Origin: Nitrospira sp. bin75
GTDB lineage: Bacteria > Nitrospirota > Nitrospiria > Nitrospirales > UBA8639
Length of the DNA: 64,000 bases
Reading direction: 5' to 3'
Assembly (NCBI GenBank): GCA_002238765.1
Contig: MPMZ01000001.1
Span: 1 to 64,000 of the forward strand
Positions 1 to 8,546 of the stretch are shown piece by piece. Both the position numbers and the translations under genes were made by a program. Numbering within the stretch: the stretch's first letter is position 1; each line of letters begins with the position of its first letter. The notes below the pieces were generated by a model. It was not told the origin of the DNA, made no database searches, and saw nothing but the letters and a program-made list of their open reading frames with translations.

Positions 1-287
1 CCATGGGGCATAGGGTTGCGCTGTTCCTGCCACATCTTCTACCTCCCCTTGCCCCTCCTTACAAAGGAGGGGCACTGAGGCACAGAAGGAGACAGCGGAA
101 CGTGTCAATGAATGACTGAACATGTACAATCCCCGACATCTCTAATCGGGGATCCAGAGTCTTTCTCTTCCTTCTCTCTTCTAGGAAACCTAGCCCTTCG
201 ACTACGCTTCCTTCGACTACGCTCAGGACAGGCAGGACAGGCGTCGCGTAACCCGACAGCGGCACTATCGGACGGCTCGGCGCTTCC
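1..287. repeat. Intergenic stretch of short palindromic repeats
   Basis: No gene is supported here. The stretch holds a pyrimidine/purine palindrome around 39-73 (cctccttacaaaggagg core), a hairpin at 131-151 (CCCCGA...TCGGGG) and a REP-like element at about 192-242 related to CCTTCGACTACGCTCAGGAC. All three families recur through the window. Small open frames across it translate repeat DNA and were not called. Confidence 0.7.
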
Positions 288-2201
288 CTAATCCTCGTCA
301 CTGGCTGGGGGTAGTTCACCTAGTAATCTTTGAGCGTCCTGGACCAACGCTTGGTTGCCTTGATCTGTTGCCAATTCAGAAGCACGCTGCAAGTCGGCAC
401 GTGCCTTTTCGTACGCCTCCATTGCTTTATGAGTGATTCCTCTATTGCAGTAGGCTTCAGCATATTGTGGGTTGATGTCGATTGCCTTGTTGAAATCCAC
501 AATTGCTTCCTCATACCTACCGAGTACGCCCTCGGTGGCTCCTCTGTTATTGTAGGCTTCGGCAAATTGCGGATTGATATGGATGGCTTGGTCATAGTCG
601 GCAATCGCGTCGGGGTGCCGGCCAAGGGTACGTTTGGCGTTTCCCCTGCCGTTGTAGGCGTCGGCAAATTGCGGATTGATACGGATGGCTTGGTCATAGT
701 CGGCAATGGCTTGGTCGTGCCAACCAAGAGCATCCTTAGCGATTCCTCTGTTGTAGTAGGCGTAGGCAAATTGCGGATTGATACGGATGGCTTGGTCATA
801 GTCGGCAATCGCGTCGAGGTGCCGGCCTAGGTTACGGTTGGCGATTCCTCTGTTGTTGTAGGCGTCGGCAGATTGAAGGTTGATACGGATGACTTGGTCA
901 TAGTCGACAATCGCATCGTGATACTGGCCTAGGGCATCCTTGGCGATTCCTCTGTTGTTGTAGGCGTAGGCAAATTGCGGATTGATACGGATGGCTTGGT
1001 CATAGTCGGTAATCGCGTCGTGATACTGACCTAGCGCAGACTTGGCATTTCCTCTGTCGTAGTAGGCTTCGATAAATTGTGAGCTGATGCGGATTGCTTG
1101 GTCATAGTCGGCAACCGCGTCGTGATACTGACCCAGAGCAGACTTGGCCTTTCCTTTGTTTTCATGGGCGTTGGCATATTGTGGATTGATGCGGACCGCC
1201 TCGTCAAAATCCGCGATCGCTTCCTCATGCCTGCCAAGCGCACCCTTGGCGGCTCCTCTGTTGTTGTAGGCGTCGGCAGATTCCGGGTTAATGCGGATTG
1301 TTTCGTCGTAGTCCTCAATTGCTTCGTCAAACTTCCCTTGTTGAAAATGTCTATTGCCACTCCGAAGCAACTGTTCTTCACTTGTGGGAGCAATTGGTGT
1401 GATAGGTCGATCTTGTCCCTGTGAGGCAGCGAAACCACTGAAATCTCTGAAAATGGACTGGTTGTCTATCCCATAGTATTTTTGCAATAGCGTTCTTATC
1501 TCTTGTTTGTGTTCTTTAGATATGAATATTTCTTGATAAATTCCTAGGTTGATTGGTTTGGCAGAAAAGATAAAACAGCTATGCTGTACAACAATCCGAT
1601 TCTCATTTGCAGGCGGTTTCCAGCAATAAATTTCTGGTTGTCTTTCCGAAGAAGGAGATTGTTGGGTGGTCGGTTGAGATTGAAGTAATTCCGTAATGCC
1701 TTCCTTTGTTCTTTCAGGGGTAACTTTTGAAGGAGATTGTTGGGTGGTCAGTTGAGATTGAAGTAATTCCGTAATGCCTTCCTTTGCTCTTTCAGGAGTA
1801 ATTTCTTTGAAATTTTGAGTATCACCGCGATTAACGACAAATATATTGCCATCGTTTTTATCGTCCTCGCAGGCGAACCATAAGGCGATATGAAAATTGG
1901 CGGTGAAATCGATAAGACAAGTCGCCGCACCATGGTGTTGCAGTTTAGCCAGTAATTCCAAATCGTTTAGTTTTTTGTTTTGTTGGTGTGCGTATCCTTC
2001 ACTCCTTGCCGGTTCAATTAAAAGTTTAGTCAAGTATTCACTCAAGGAAGGAGGATTCGATTCATTGCCCAGACGTCTGTCGGCACTGCTATCGAGCTTC
2101 CATTCTTTATTGCTTTGCCCGCGAAATATAAGAACAGCCTGCTTGCCCCATGGCTCTACCTGTTCTGCTAGTCTTCTTTCGTACGTAATCAATAAATCCA
2201 T
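288..2201 (-). CDS. FRG-domain protein with C-terminal TPR array
   Basis: The N-terminal ~240 residues look like an FRG domain. An early FRGQSNKEW motif is followed by LQHHGAATCLIDFTANFHIA and ALWFACEDD, matching the conserved 'QHxGxxTxLLDxT' core of the family. The rest is ten 34-residue TPR units (about residues 300-630), many nearly identical at the DNA level. FRG domains occur in phage- and mobile-element-linked proteins of uncertain biochemistry. Inside the FRG part a roughly 26-residue segment (ITPERAKEGITELLQSQ) is duplicated in tandem (about 1657-1800). The ATG at 2201 is preferred because the frame upstream to 2297 shows no domain; no strong ribosome site is visible. It lies 82 bp downstream of the caspase/TPR gene on the same strand and may be co-transcribed with it. 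The domain call is good; function is unknown. Confidence 0.82.
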   Translation of the reverse strand: MDLLITYERRLAEQVEPWGKQAVLIFRGQSNKEWKLDSSADRRLGNESNPPSLSEYLTKLLIEPARSEGYAHQQNKKLNDLELLAKLQHHGAATCLIDFTANFHIALWFACEDDKNDGNIFVVNRGDTQNFKEITPERAKEGITELLQSQLTTQQSPSKVTPERTKEGITELLQSQPTTQQSPSSERQPEIYCWKPPANENRIVVQHSCFIFSAKPINLGIYQEIFISKEHKQEIRTLLQKYYGIDNQSIFRDFSGFAASQGQDRPITPIAPTSEEQLLRSGNRHFQQGKFDEAIEDYDETIRINPESADAYNNRGAAKGALGRHEEAIADFDEAVRINPQYANAHENKGKAKSALGQYHDAVADYDQAIRISSQFIEAYYDRGNAKSALGQYHDAITDYDQAIRINPQFAYAYNNRGIAKDALGQYHDAIVDYDQVIRINLQSADAYNNRGIANRNLGRHLDAIADYDQAIRINPQFAYAYYNRGIAKDALGWHDQAIADYDQAIRINPQFADAYNGRGNAKRTLGRHPDAIADYDQAIHINPQFAEAYNNRGATEGVLGRYEEAIVDFNKAIDINPQYAEAYCNRGITHKAMEAYEKARADLQRASELATDQGNQALVQDAQRLLGELPPASDED

Positions 2202-2283
2202 TTTTCTTGCTCTATAATTTTGGTTTCCAGTCTCTCGGGCCGTAGAATGCGCGTGGAAAACTTGAACACGGTCCGGCGCTTCC

Positions 2284-4419
2284 CTAATCCGCACCACTGG
2301 CTGGCGGTAGTTCGTCTAACGATCTTCGAGCAGCCTGAGCCAACACTTGGTTATCTTGCTCCGTCGCTAATTGCAAAGCCTGTTGCAAGTCGGCTCGTGC
2401 CTTTTCATACTCCCCGATTTCTCTATTAGCCATTCCTCTGACCCAGTATGCGTCGGCAGTTCGTGGGTTGAGACGGATTGCCTCGTTGCTATCTGCAATC
2501 GCTTCCTCATCTCTGCTAAGCTTAGACTTGGCACTTCCTCTGAGGGCGTAAGCCATGGCATTTTGCGGATTGATGCGAATGGCCTCATTCAGATCCGCAA
2601 GCGCCTCCTCATACCTGCCTAGCCCGATCTTGGCATCGCCTCTCCTAGCGTATGCGTCGTCATCTTGCGGGTTGATGCGAATGGCCTCGCTCAGATCCGC
2701 AAGCGCTTCCTCATACTTCCGCAGCAGGGTGTTAGCGACTCCTCTGAGGGCATAAGCTTCGGCAGATTGTGGGTTCATGCGGATTGCCTCGTTGCTATCC
2801 GCAATTGCTTCCTCATACTTCTCAAGCAAGACCTTGGCGATTCCTCTGAGGACGTAAGCCATGGCCTTTTGCGGATTGATGCGAATGGCCTCGTTCAAAT
2901 CCTCAATCGCTTGCTCATATCTGCCAATGTGGAACTTGGCAGTTCCTCTGCGGGCGTAAGTCTCGTCATTTTGCGGATTAATGTGGATCGCTTCGTTGTA
3001 ATCCGCAATCGCTTGCTCATATCTGCTAAGGCGGAACTTGGCGATTCCTCTGCCGGCATAAGCACGGTCATATTGTGGATTGATGCGAATGGCATCATTG
3101 TGATCCGCGACCGCTTCTTCATATCTGCCAAGTGCGAACTTGGTGCTTCCTCTGAGGGTATAAGCCATGGCATCTTGCGGATTGATGCGAATGGCCTCGT
3201 TCAAATCCGCAATCGCTTGCTGATATTTTTCTTGTTTAAGGTGTTTAAGAGCACGCTGAAGTAATGGTGCTTCATTTCCCTCGGTCTGCACTTGACGCAG
3301 GAGACGTTGAATCTCGTTCCGGTGCGGGTTGGCAGTCGGGAAATCCCGCTCGAATTGTTTGAGAGCTTCTATCCGTTGCTCCGTCGTAAAACCCGGAGTT
3401 GTCGCAAATTTCTTGACAATGCTCCATGCTTTTTCCAGTTCCGTCTTATACTCGGTCTGTTGCTGCAACTGTTGATAGGGCGTGAGGTCCACTACGGGTG
3501 GGGTGGGGGACTCGCTGGGTGTTTCCGCCAACCGGAACACGAACTGGCCTCCTTCATCCCCGCTCTGGGTCAGCGGCTCGCTTCGCGGCACTTGGTTCGT
3601 ATTATTCGCCACCAACGGGGCCAGGGATTCGTGAATCGTGCTGGGCACCAGGTAGGGCTGGGTATTTTCCCGCAAGAGCTTCAGCAGAAAGTATGCAAAC
3701 GGACTGTGGCCTCCCAACCCCCTGTCCGCTACCGGCTCCGTCGCTCCCGAGGTCAACCCCCAGCGTGAGCGGTCTTTGTACAATTCCGCATACCAGCGGT
3801 CCGTAATCGGGGGTAAAGCCCGCGTGCCGAACAAGCTGCCGCTGAAACAGGAGTCCGCCACCAGATACACGTGGCGCGCTTGCATGCCTTTGATGTAGCG
3901 CAAAATGGTCGCATTCGTGATCAGCGTACCGGCTTGCCGCGGTTCGCCATCGGTGGGCACCCACCAGCCATGGTCCCGCGCTTGGTCGTACTGCCCATGG
4001 CCCGCGTAATAAATGAACACGCTGTCTTCTGGTCCAGCCTCTCGACTCAGCGCATACAAGGTGTTTTCAATATTCTTGCGCGTGGCCTGCGCGTTGAGCA
4101 GTTGCTTGATGCGGGAAGGGTGAAAGCCATACCGCGCCTCCAGCACAGCTCGCACGGCCTGGACGTCCTTGACGGCACTCTCCAGGTTAGGGGCGTAGGC
4201 ATACTCATCAATGCCGATGAGCACGGCCCAGTATTCGCCCGTGATCGGCACACTGTCGGGCTGCCCACCAGGAGCAACGCCGATTGAACGGTCAGCCGCC
4301 TCAACTTGGAGTAGCCCAACACTCAGCCACAACAGCAGGGCCAAGAGCCAAGGCATCCAATGGGCCACCCATATGCACACGGGGGTTGAGGGTGTACTTT
4401 GTCGATCAGTAGGCTGCAT
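2284..4419 (-). CDS. Membrane-anchored caspase-like (peptidase C14) protein with TPR array
   Basis: The protein starts with a short cytoplasmic tail and a signal anchor or signal peptide (about residues 20-42, WMPWLLALLLWLSVGLLQ). A caspase/metacaspase p20-like domain follows, with the expected dyad: His about 141 in YYAGHGQ and Cys about 191 in ADSCFSGS. The C-terminal third is nine TPR units ending near residue 705. Proteins of this type are predicted cysteine proteases whose TPRs bind partners; the anchor places the protease outside the cytoplasm. The ATG at 4419 was chosen because the longer frame to 4557 is translated from a tRNA-gene fragment (MGSNPTLSA), a well-known artefact. The TPRs resemble those of the adjacent FRG protein, suggesting shared ancestry or gene conversion. 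Confidence 0.85.
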   Translation of the reverse strand: MQPTDRQSTPSTPVCIWVAHWMPWLLALLLWLSVGLLQVEAADRSIGVAPGGQPDSVPITGEYWAVLIGIDEYAYAPNLESAVKDVQAVRAVLEARYGFHPSRIKQLLNAQATRKNIENTLYALSREAGPEDSVFIYYAGHGQYDQARDHGWWVPTDGEPRQAGTLITNATILRYIKGMQARHVYLVADSCFSGSLFGTRALPPITDRWYAELYKDRSRWGLTSGATEPVADRGLGGHSPFAYFLLKLLRENTQPYLVPSTIHESLAPLVANNTNQVPRSEPLTQSGDEGGQFVFRLAETPSESPTPPVVDLTPYQQLQQQTEYKTELEKAWSIVKKFATTPGFTTEQRIEALKQFERDFPTANPHRNEIQRLLRQVQTEGNEAPLLQRALKHLKQEKYQQAIADLNEAIRINPQDAMAYTLRGSTKFALGRYEEAVADHNDAIRINPQYDRAYAGRGIAKFRLSRYEQAIADYNEAIHINPQNDETYARRGTAKFHIGRYEQAIEDLNEAIRINPQKAMAYVLRGIAKVLLEKYEEAIADSNEAIRMNPQSAEAYALRGVANTLLRKYEEALADLSEAIRINPQDDDAYARRGDAKIGLGRYEEALADLNEAIRINPQNAMAYALRGSAKSKLSRDEEAIADSNEAIRLNPRTADAYWVRGMANREIGEYEKARADLQQALQLATEQDNQVLAQAARRSLDELPPASGAD

Positions 4420-4529
4420 AATGGTTTTCGTCAGTCCTCGGGAGGTGGTACGCGTCGGGCATCTCAATTGCGGGAGAAAGACAGGGCAAATCGGACACCT
4501 TGTCTCTGTTCGGGTGGAGGCATCGGGGG

Positions 4530-4557
4530 TGGCGGAGAGGGTGGGATTCGACCCCAC
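4530..4557 (-). pseudogene. 3' fragment of a tRNA-Ser-like gene
   Basis: Read on the minus strand the segment has a T-arm (GTGGG, loop GTCGAAT, CCCAC), then CTCTCCG and CCA, the usual end of a bacterial tRNA-Ser. No matching 5' half (acceptor, D-arm, anticodon) is visible upstream. Only the 3' end survives, as expected for an attachment-site scar left by an integrative element. The T-loop begins G instead of T, so it is diverged. Confidence 0.6.
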
Positions 4558-4605
4558 AGACTATTGCCGGTCAAGGCATTCGGGGGCGTGTCGGCATGGC
4601 AGCTC

Positions 4606-4938
4606 TCAGAACAGCTTGAAGGCTGCCAGCATAATGCCGTTCGCCGCGACCATGAGGCCGATGCCCGTCAAGATAGTTGTGTAGAGCCGAACCGTTAGGC
4701 GTTGCTCAAGTGCCAGCATGTCGGTTTTTAGCGTGGCAACGTCAGCTTTCAACGCGTCAACATCGGCTTTCATCTCGGCAATGTAGGCTTTCAGTTCGCC
4801 AATGTCAGCTTTCGTCGCTACGTTTTCACTCATGGCGTTGCCGAACGTGGTGACCATGGCCTCGGCTTGGGCCTCTTCAAACCCGGCTTCCCTGAGCGTC
4901 TTGACGGCTTTGTGCGTGTCCAATGCGAGGGTGCTCAT
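4606..4938 (-). CDS. Small coiled-coil protein with C-terminal membrane segment (DUF1640-like)
   Basis: A 110-residue protein. The first half (THKAVKTLREAGFEEAQAEA) and the following heptad-rich segment, with repeated 'ADV.ALKADVATLKTD' spacing, form a predicted coiled coil. The last ~25 residues (TTILTGIGLMVAANGIMLAA) form one transmembrane helix. The architecture matches the DUF1640/CCDC90-like family, often found near toxin-antitoxin or mobile regions, with no established bacterial function. The ATG at 4938 is preceded by GGAGACACC, a good ribosome site, and is favoured over the upstream ATG at 4986. Confidence 0.7.
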   Translation of the reverse strand: MSTLALDTHKAVKTLREAGFEEAQAEAMVTTFGNAMSENVATKADIGELKAYIAEMKADVDALKADVATLKTDMLALEQRLTVRLYTTILTGIGLMVAANGIMLAAFKLF

Positions 4939-5568
4939 GGTGTCTCCATTCTGCTGTGCGGGCGGATTGAAGTCAAGGCCCGTCAAGCCTTATTGGTTCC
5001 CGTTTAATACATTATGATACGGAAACGGACTCCCGAATCTGAGCGGTGTAGGCGGGTTAGCCAAACGTAACCCGACAACTCTCACTTTGTTCAGGATACC
5101 CACCAGGCACAGAATTGTTGGATTACGCTACGCTAATCCAACCTACTGGCTGGCTTCCCGCTTACACGTACAGGAATCCCTGATGCAGGCTTGCCGTCTG
5201 CACCCCAAGCGATGAAAATGGGGTATCTCTCTCCTATCTGTCCTCCCCGACATCTTTCATCGGGGATCCAGGGTTTTTGCTTTTTCTTCGTCCGTGAAGA
5301 GAACGACACTGGAACGGTTTTACAAAGGTCTCCCGGAGGGTGTACACCACTGTCGAGAATCCTGCCATGCGGGGATATCCCCGCATGACGTGGGACATCA
5401 TCGGGAAACTGAACCTCGCTCGTAGCGTTGAAGAAGAACGTAACTGTTGAATATATATAAGAAAGAACACTGCCATACAGTCGCAATGCGTTTTGGCATG
5501 AATGCTGCTCTATGAACATTGCCAGATAAGCGCTTCCAGCAGGACTTTCATTAACAAGGAGAAGAACC
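4939..5568. repeat. 630-bp intergenic region rich in palindromes
   Basis: No credible gene. It contains palindromes of the GTAGG..GGGTTAG..TAACCCGACA type at 5048-5077 and 5117-5146, a CCCCGA/TCGGGG hairpin at 5245-5265, and a perfect 22-bp palindrome at 5366-5387 (CATGCGGGGATATCCCCGCA and onward). A possible promoter for the downstream lipoprotein gene lies at 5428-5457. Confidence 0.65.
5428..5457 (+). promoter_or_regulatory. Possible sigma-70-type promoter upstream of the LPP20 lipoprotein gene
   Basis: TTGAAG at 5428-5433 and TATATA at 5452-5457 are separated by 18 bp, in a locally AT-rich segment about 110 bp before the ATG at 5569. The match is imperfect; no sigma-54 (-24/-12) motif was found here despite the sigma-54 activator gene nearby. 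Confidence 0.35.
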
Positions 5569-6195
5569 ATGAGAGATCGAAACAATCGACTAACGAAACT
5601 AGGCGTGGCACTGGTCCTGATCCTGGGAGGATTTTCCGGATGCATATCATCGGATCAAGGGGACATGGGCGGGACCAGAAGGGCCGAGCCCATACAAGAC
5701 GTTGGTGGGCCGGAGTGGATCACGAAGGGTGGCGCCGCCTTTAACGGAGAAAAGTACGTCTTCTATGGAGTCGGAAACGCTGCCGGGATTCAAAATCCCG
5801 CATTGCGGCGCCGGTCGGCGGAGGCAGCAGCCCGCCGGTTTCTGGCCGAGAACTTTCAAGTGTACGTCGCGGGACTCAATAAACAGTATCTGGCAGAGAC
5901 CACTGCCGGGGATATGGAACGAGCCAGCGTCGAGCAGCACGTAGAAGACGTCATGAAGCAAGTGACGGATGCGACCCTCGTGGGAACCCAAATTATCGAC
6001 TATTGGGAACACCCGGGTCGCAATGAGTCCTACGCGTTGGTGCGATTGGATTTGGAAGAATTTCTGGAGGCCATGCAAAAGTATGGAGCGACAACGGAGC
6101 AGTTCAAGGAGTTGGACGCCACGATGCGAGAATTCATCAGAAAAAATGCCCGAAAAGCTCATGAAGAACTCAACAAGGAATTAAAGAAGCAGTAA
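5569..6195 (+). CDS. LPP20-family lipoprotein
   Basis: A 208-residue protein with a type II signal peptide: a basic start, a hydrophobic stretch and lipobox LGGFSGC, with Cys about 25 as the lipidated residue. The mature part begins with 'GGPEWITKGGAAF' and continues with a 'YGVG...RRSAEAAAR' segment and a helical 'VEDVMKQVTDATL' segment followed by 'ALVRLDLEEF'. This is the layout of LPP20/LPP20-like outer-membrane lipoproteins, small alpha/beta domains of unknown role. An AAGGAG ribosome site sits 7 nt before the ATG. It is first of a tightly spaced run (gaps 16 bp, then 167 bp) with the next exported protein and the trypsin-like protease. A second LPP20-like domain occurs in the large lipoprotein at 18545. 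Confidence 0.75.
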   Translation: MRDRNNRLTKLGVALVLILGGFSGCISSDQGDMGGTRRAEPIQDVGGPEWITKGGAAFNGEKYVFYGVGNAAGIQNPALRRRSAEAAARRFLAENFQVYVAGLNKQYLAETTAGDMERASVEQHVEDVMKQVTDATLVGTQIIDYWEHPGRNESYALVRLDLEEFLEAMQKYGATTEQFKELDATMREFIRKNARKAHEELNKELKKQ

Positions 6196-6211
6196 GAGGG
6201 CGGAGGACATC

Positions 6212-6706
6212 ATGAACAAACAAACGCCGACCCGCCGCCGAGTCCTCATGGCGGCACTCGCCCTGAGCTTTGTACTGATCGCGTCCGGTCCCGCGGCGGA
6301 TGCGAAGAACTGGTTCATCACGCCCGAAGAAGCCGCCATGGCTCCGGCCGCCCAAGCTGATCCGCTCCAGGGTGGAGAGCATTTCGCCATTGGACGGGAA
6401 GACGTGGAGGTTGGGCCGATCATTCAAGTGGAAAAACCCCGAATGGGCGTTCCTCAAAATTCACCCATGGAAATCGTGGTGAAATTTGTCCCCCGAAGTC
6501 ACCCCGTTGATTTACGTACGTTGGAAGTGGAGTTGGTCAAGTTCATCAACATTGATATTACCGATCGAGTGGTGGAGTATACGACGGAACACGGCATCCA
6601 ACTCAAAGAAGCCAATATTCCCTTGGGGGCACACCGGGTACGGATCGCGTTGGCGGATATCACGGGAGCCGTCAGCGTCCGAGAGTTCCTCTTTGAAGTG
6701 TTATGA
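6212..6706 (+). CDS. Exported protein of unknown function
   Basis: A 164-residue protein with a Sec-type signal peptide (TPTRRRVLMAALALSFVLIA, cleavage near ADA-K). The mature part is mostly predicted beta strand (for example MEIVVKFVPRSHPVDLRTLE and HRVRIALADITGAVSVREF), suggesting an immunoglobulin-like or other beta-sandwich fold. I do not recognise a family. It starts 16 bp after the LPP20 lipoprotein gene with GGAGGA upstream of the ATG, so it is probably in the same operon and secreted to the same compartment. Confidence 0.65.
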   Translation: MNKQTPTRRRVLMAALALSFVLIASGPAADAKNWFITPEEAAMAPAAQADPLQGGEHFAIGREDVEVGPIIQVEKPRMGVPQNSPMEIVVKFVPRSHPVDLRTLEVELVKFINIDITDRVVEYTTEHGIQLKEANIPLGAHRVRIALADITGAVSVREFLFEVL

Positions 6707-6873
6707 AAGTGAGGAAGACAGAGAAGTGGATTCCCTTTAACAACGGCGGGGACAAGATTTTTGGGGCGACGACAGGGCTCAACAGCCGACAAGAAAAGGA
6801 AAGAGGAAAATGGCCCTAAGAAAGCATCTACAGCCACAAGGACAGCCATTCAGGGAAGAGGGGATTCCGGATC

Positions 6874-8478
6874 ATGATCAAGCTGATCATCACCGTGGTC
6901 GTGCTGTGGCCGATGCACCTGGGGCATGCGACGGACCTCACGCACGAACAACTGTATGCGGTGACGGCTCCGGGAGTGGTTTTCGTGTACGGAAGCTCCG
7001 GAACGATGGGGATGGTCGGGAGTGGGTCGATTGTTCGATCCGATGGATTGGTCCTGACGAATGCCCACGTGGTGCTCGACAATGCAACCGGTTCCCCGCA
7101 CGACCATCTATGGGTGGCCTTGAAGCCGGATCGCGTCACCGGCAATTTCGACGAGGATTTACAGAATCGATTCCCCGCCGAGGTGCAAGCGTTTAATCGA
7201 AAACTGGACCTAGCTCTGCTAAAAGTGACGAAGCCGCTTCCCGCCGTGCCCGTGTTACAGTTAGGCGATTCGGATCACGTCAAAATAGGAGCAGAGGTGG
7301 TGGCCATCGGCCATCCTGAGCAGGGCGGACTCTGGACCCTGACCACCGGCGTCATCAGCGCGTTTCGAGCAGATTACGGAGACGTCCTGGGCAAACATAT
7401 GTTCCAGACCGAAGCCAGCATGAACAGGGGCAATTCCGGCGGACCGCTCATCAATAAAGAAGGTCGACAAATTGGGGTGAACAGCGCGATCGCCCGACGA
7501 GCAAAAGATGGGTTGACCATTACGGACATCAATTTTTCGCTTCAATCGAACGTCGCCCTGAAGTGGATGGCCCAAGAAGGGGTCACGTTCGGAAAATCCC
7601 AGACAGGACGGCAAGCGAGTGGGAACGTCGCCGGCACCGTCACAACGGACGAGCCACCCAAGGCCACGCCGGCTCTTCCTCCCGAACGGCCATACCAGTT
7701 CCACCAAATCGACCGGTGGATGGCGCAGACGGCACAGGACCTGGACGACATGGGGCGTGAAATGCGGAAACATATTCGTGAGAAACGGGACCGCGATGGA
7801 GCCGGATCTGCGGAACAGGCGAGGAGCGCGTCGCCAAGCCGTCCCGGAACGGGGCGGGCACCACTTGCTGATACCTCCACCCGAACGGAGACAAGGCGTC
7901 CGGCTAGGGTGCAGAAGACGGAACGAATGGGAGAACCACCGGAATATCCACTGGACTGCGGTGTGTACGAGACGCAGACCCTCGATCTCACGTTGGCTCT
8001 GAAGGCCGGAAATTTCTTCTTCAACGTTGGACCGGAAATGGGCGTTACCTATCGTGCCGGCGTCGCCTGGGAAAAAGTCGTTCAGGGGACCATTGCCCGA
8101 TACGTGGAACTGTGCAACAGGTACAATGCCGGGATGGTCACCAGAGCGGAGTATGAAGTACGGCTGGAACATATCGAAGCCTTATACAGAGAAGCTCAAG
8201 AATTACAAGCGCAGTTGATGGAAGCCACACGGCGACGGTCCCGGTCGGGGTTTGATGAATTGGACCGGGAGGTGGGCAAGATGCGGGCAAGCCCGTCGAC
8301 TCGAAGAACCGAGTTGGAGAACAAAGTGGAACAATTGGCAAAGCACGTCGAAGGGCTGACCCCGATCGGGCAACCCCTCGAACCATCTTCGCCCTGCCCC
8401 CCCACCGGATATGCTCGGGGCGCCGGGAGCCAAATTCGAGTCCGAAGAAACGTGTTAAAAAAAGAAAAACAACGATGA
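6874..8478 (+). CDS. Exported trypsin-like serine protease (S1C/DegP-like, no PDZ)
   Basis: A 534-residue protein with an N-terminal signal peptide (about residues 1-19) and a trypsin-like protease domain (about 22-230). The catalytic triad is visible: His65 in LTNAHVVLD, Asp112 in RKLDLALLKV and Ser188 in MNRGNSGGPL. DegP/DegQ relatives normally carry one or two PDZ domains. Here the C-terminal half instead is a proline-rich, basic linker and a helical segment (EYEVRLEHIEALYREAQELQ) with no recognisable PDZ. It probably acts in the periplasm. It lies between exported proteins and a CHASE2 sensor and may be regulated with them. Catalytic assignment is strong; substrate unknown. Confidence 0.85.
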   Translation: MIKLIITVVVLWPMHLGHATDLTHEQLYAVTAPGVVFVYGSSGTMGMVGSGSIVRSDGLVLTNAHVVLDNATGSPHDHLWVALKPDRVTGNFDEDLQNRFPAEVQAFNRKLDLALLKVTKPLPAVPVLQLGDSDHVKIGAEVVAIGHPEQGGLWTLTTGVISAFRADYGDVLGKHMFQTEASMNRGNSGGPLINKEGRQIGVNSAIARRAKDGLTITDINFSLQSNVALKWMAQEGVTFGKSQTGRQASGNVAGTVTTDEPPKATPALPPERPYQFHQIDRWMAQTAQDLDDMGREMRKHIREKRDRDGAGSAEQARSASPSRPGTGRAPLADTSTRTETRRPARVQKTERMGEPPEYPLDCGVYETQTLDLTLALKAGNFFFNVGPEMGVTYRAGVAWEKVVQGTIARYVELCNRYNAGMVTRAEYEVRLEHIEALYREAQELQAQLMEATRRRSRSGFDELDREVGKMRASPSTRRTELENKVEQLAKHVEGLTPIGQPLEPSSPCPPTGYARGAGSQIRVRRNVLKKEKQR

Positions 8479-8546
8479 CGGGTGAAGGCGGAACGCAGGC
8501 GCCGGAACGGAAGAATTGGCAATACGGCGACGAAGGCGGATAACTC

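Noticed and set aside
59-319. 86-residue minus-strand frame
   Set aside because: Its sequence (LPVLSVVEGSVVEG, TLDPRLEMS) is translated REP and hairpin DNA.
4420-4557. N-terminal extension MGSNPTLSA of the caspase/TPR protein
   Set aside because: These residues are translated from a tRNA-gene fragment; the downstream ATG starts the signal anchor.
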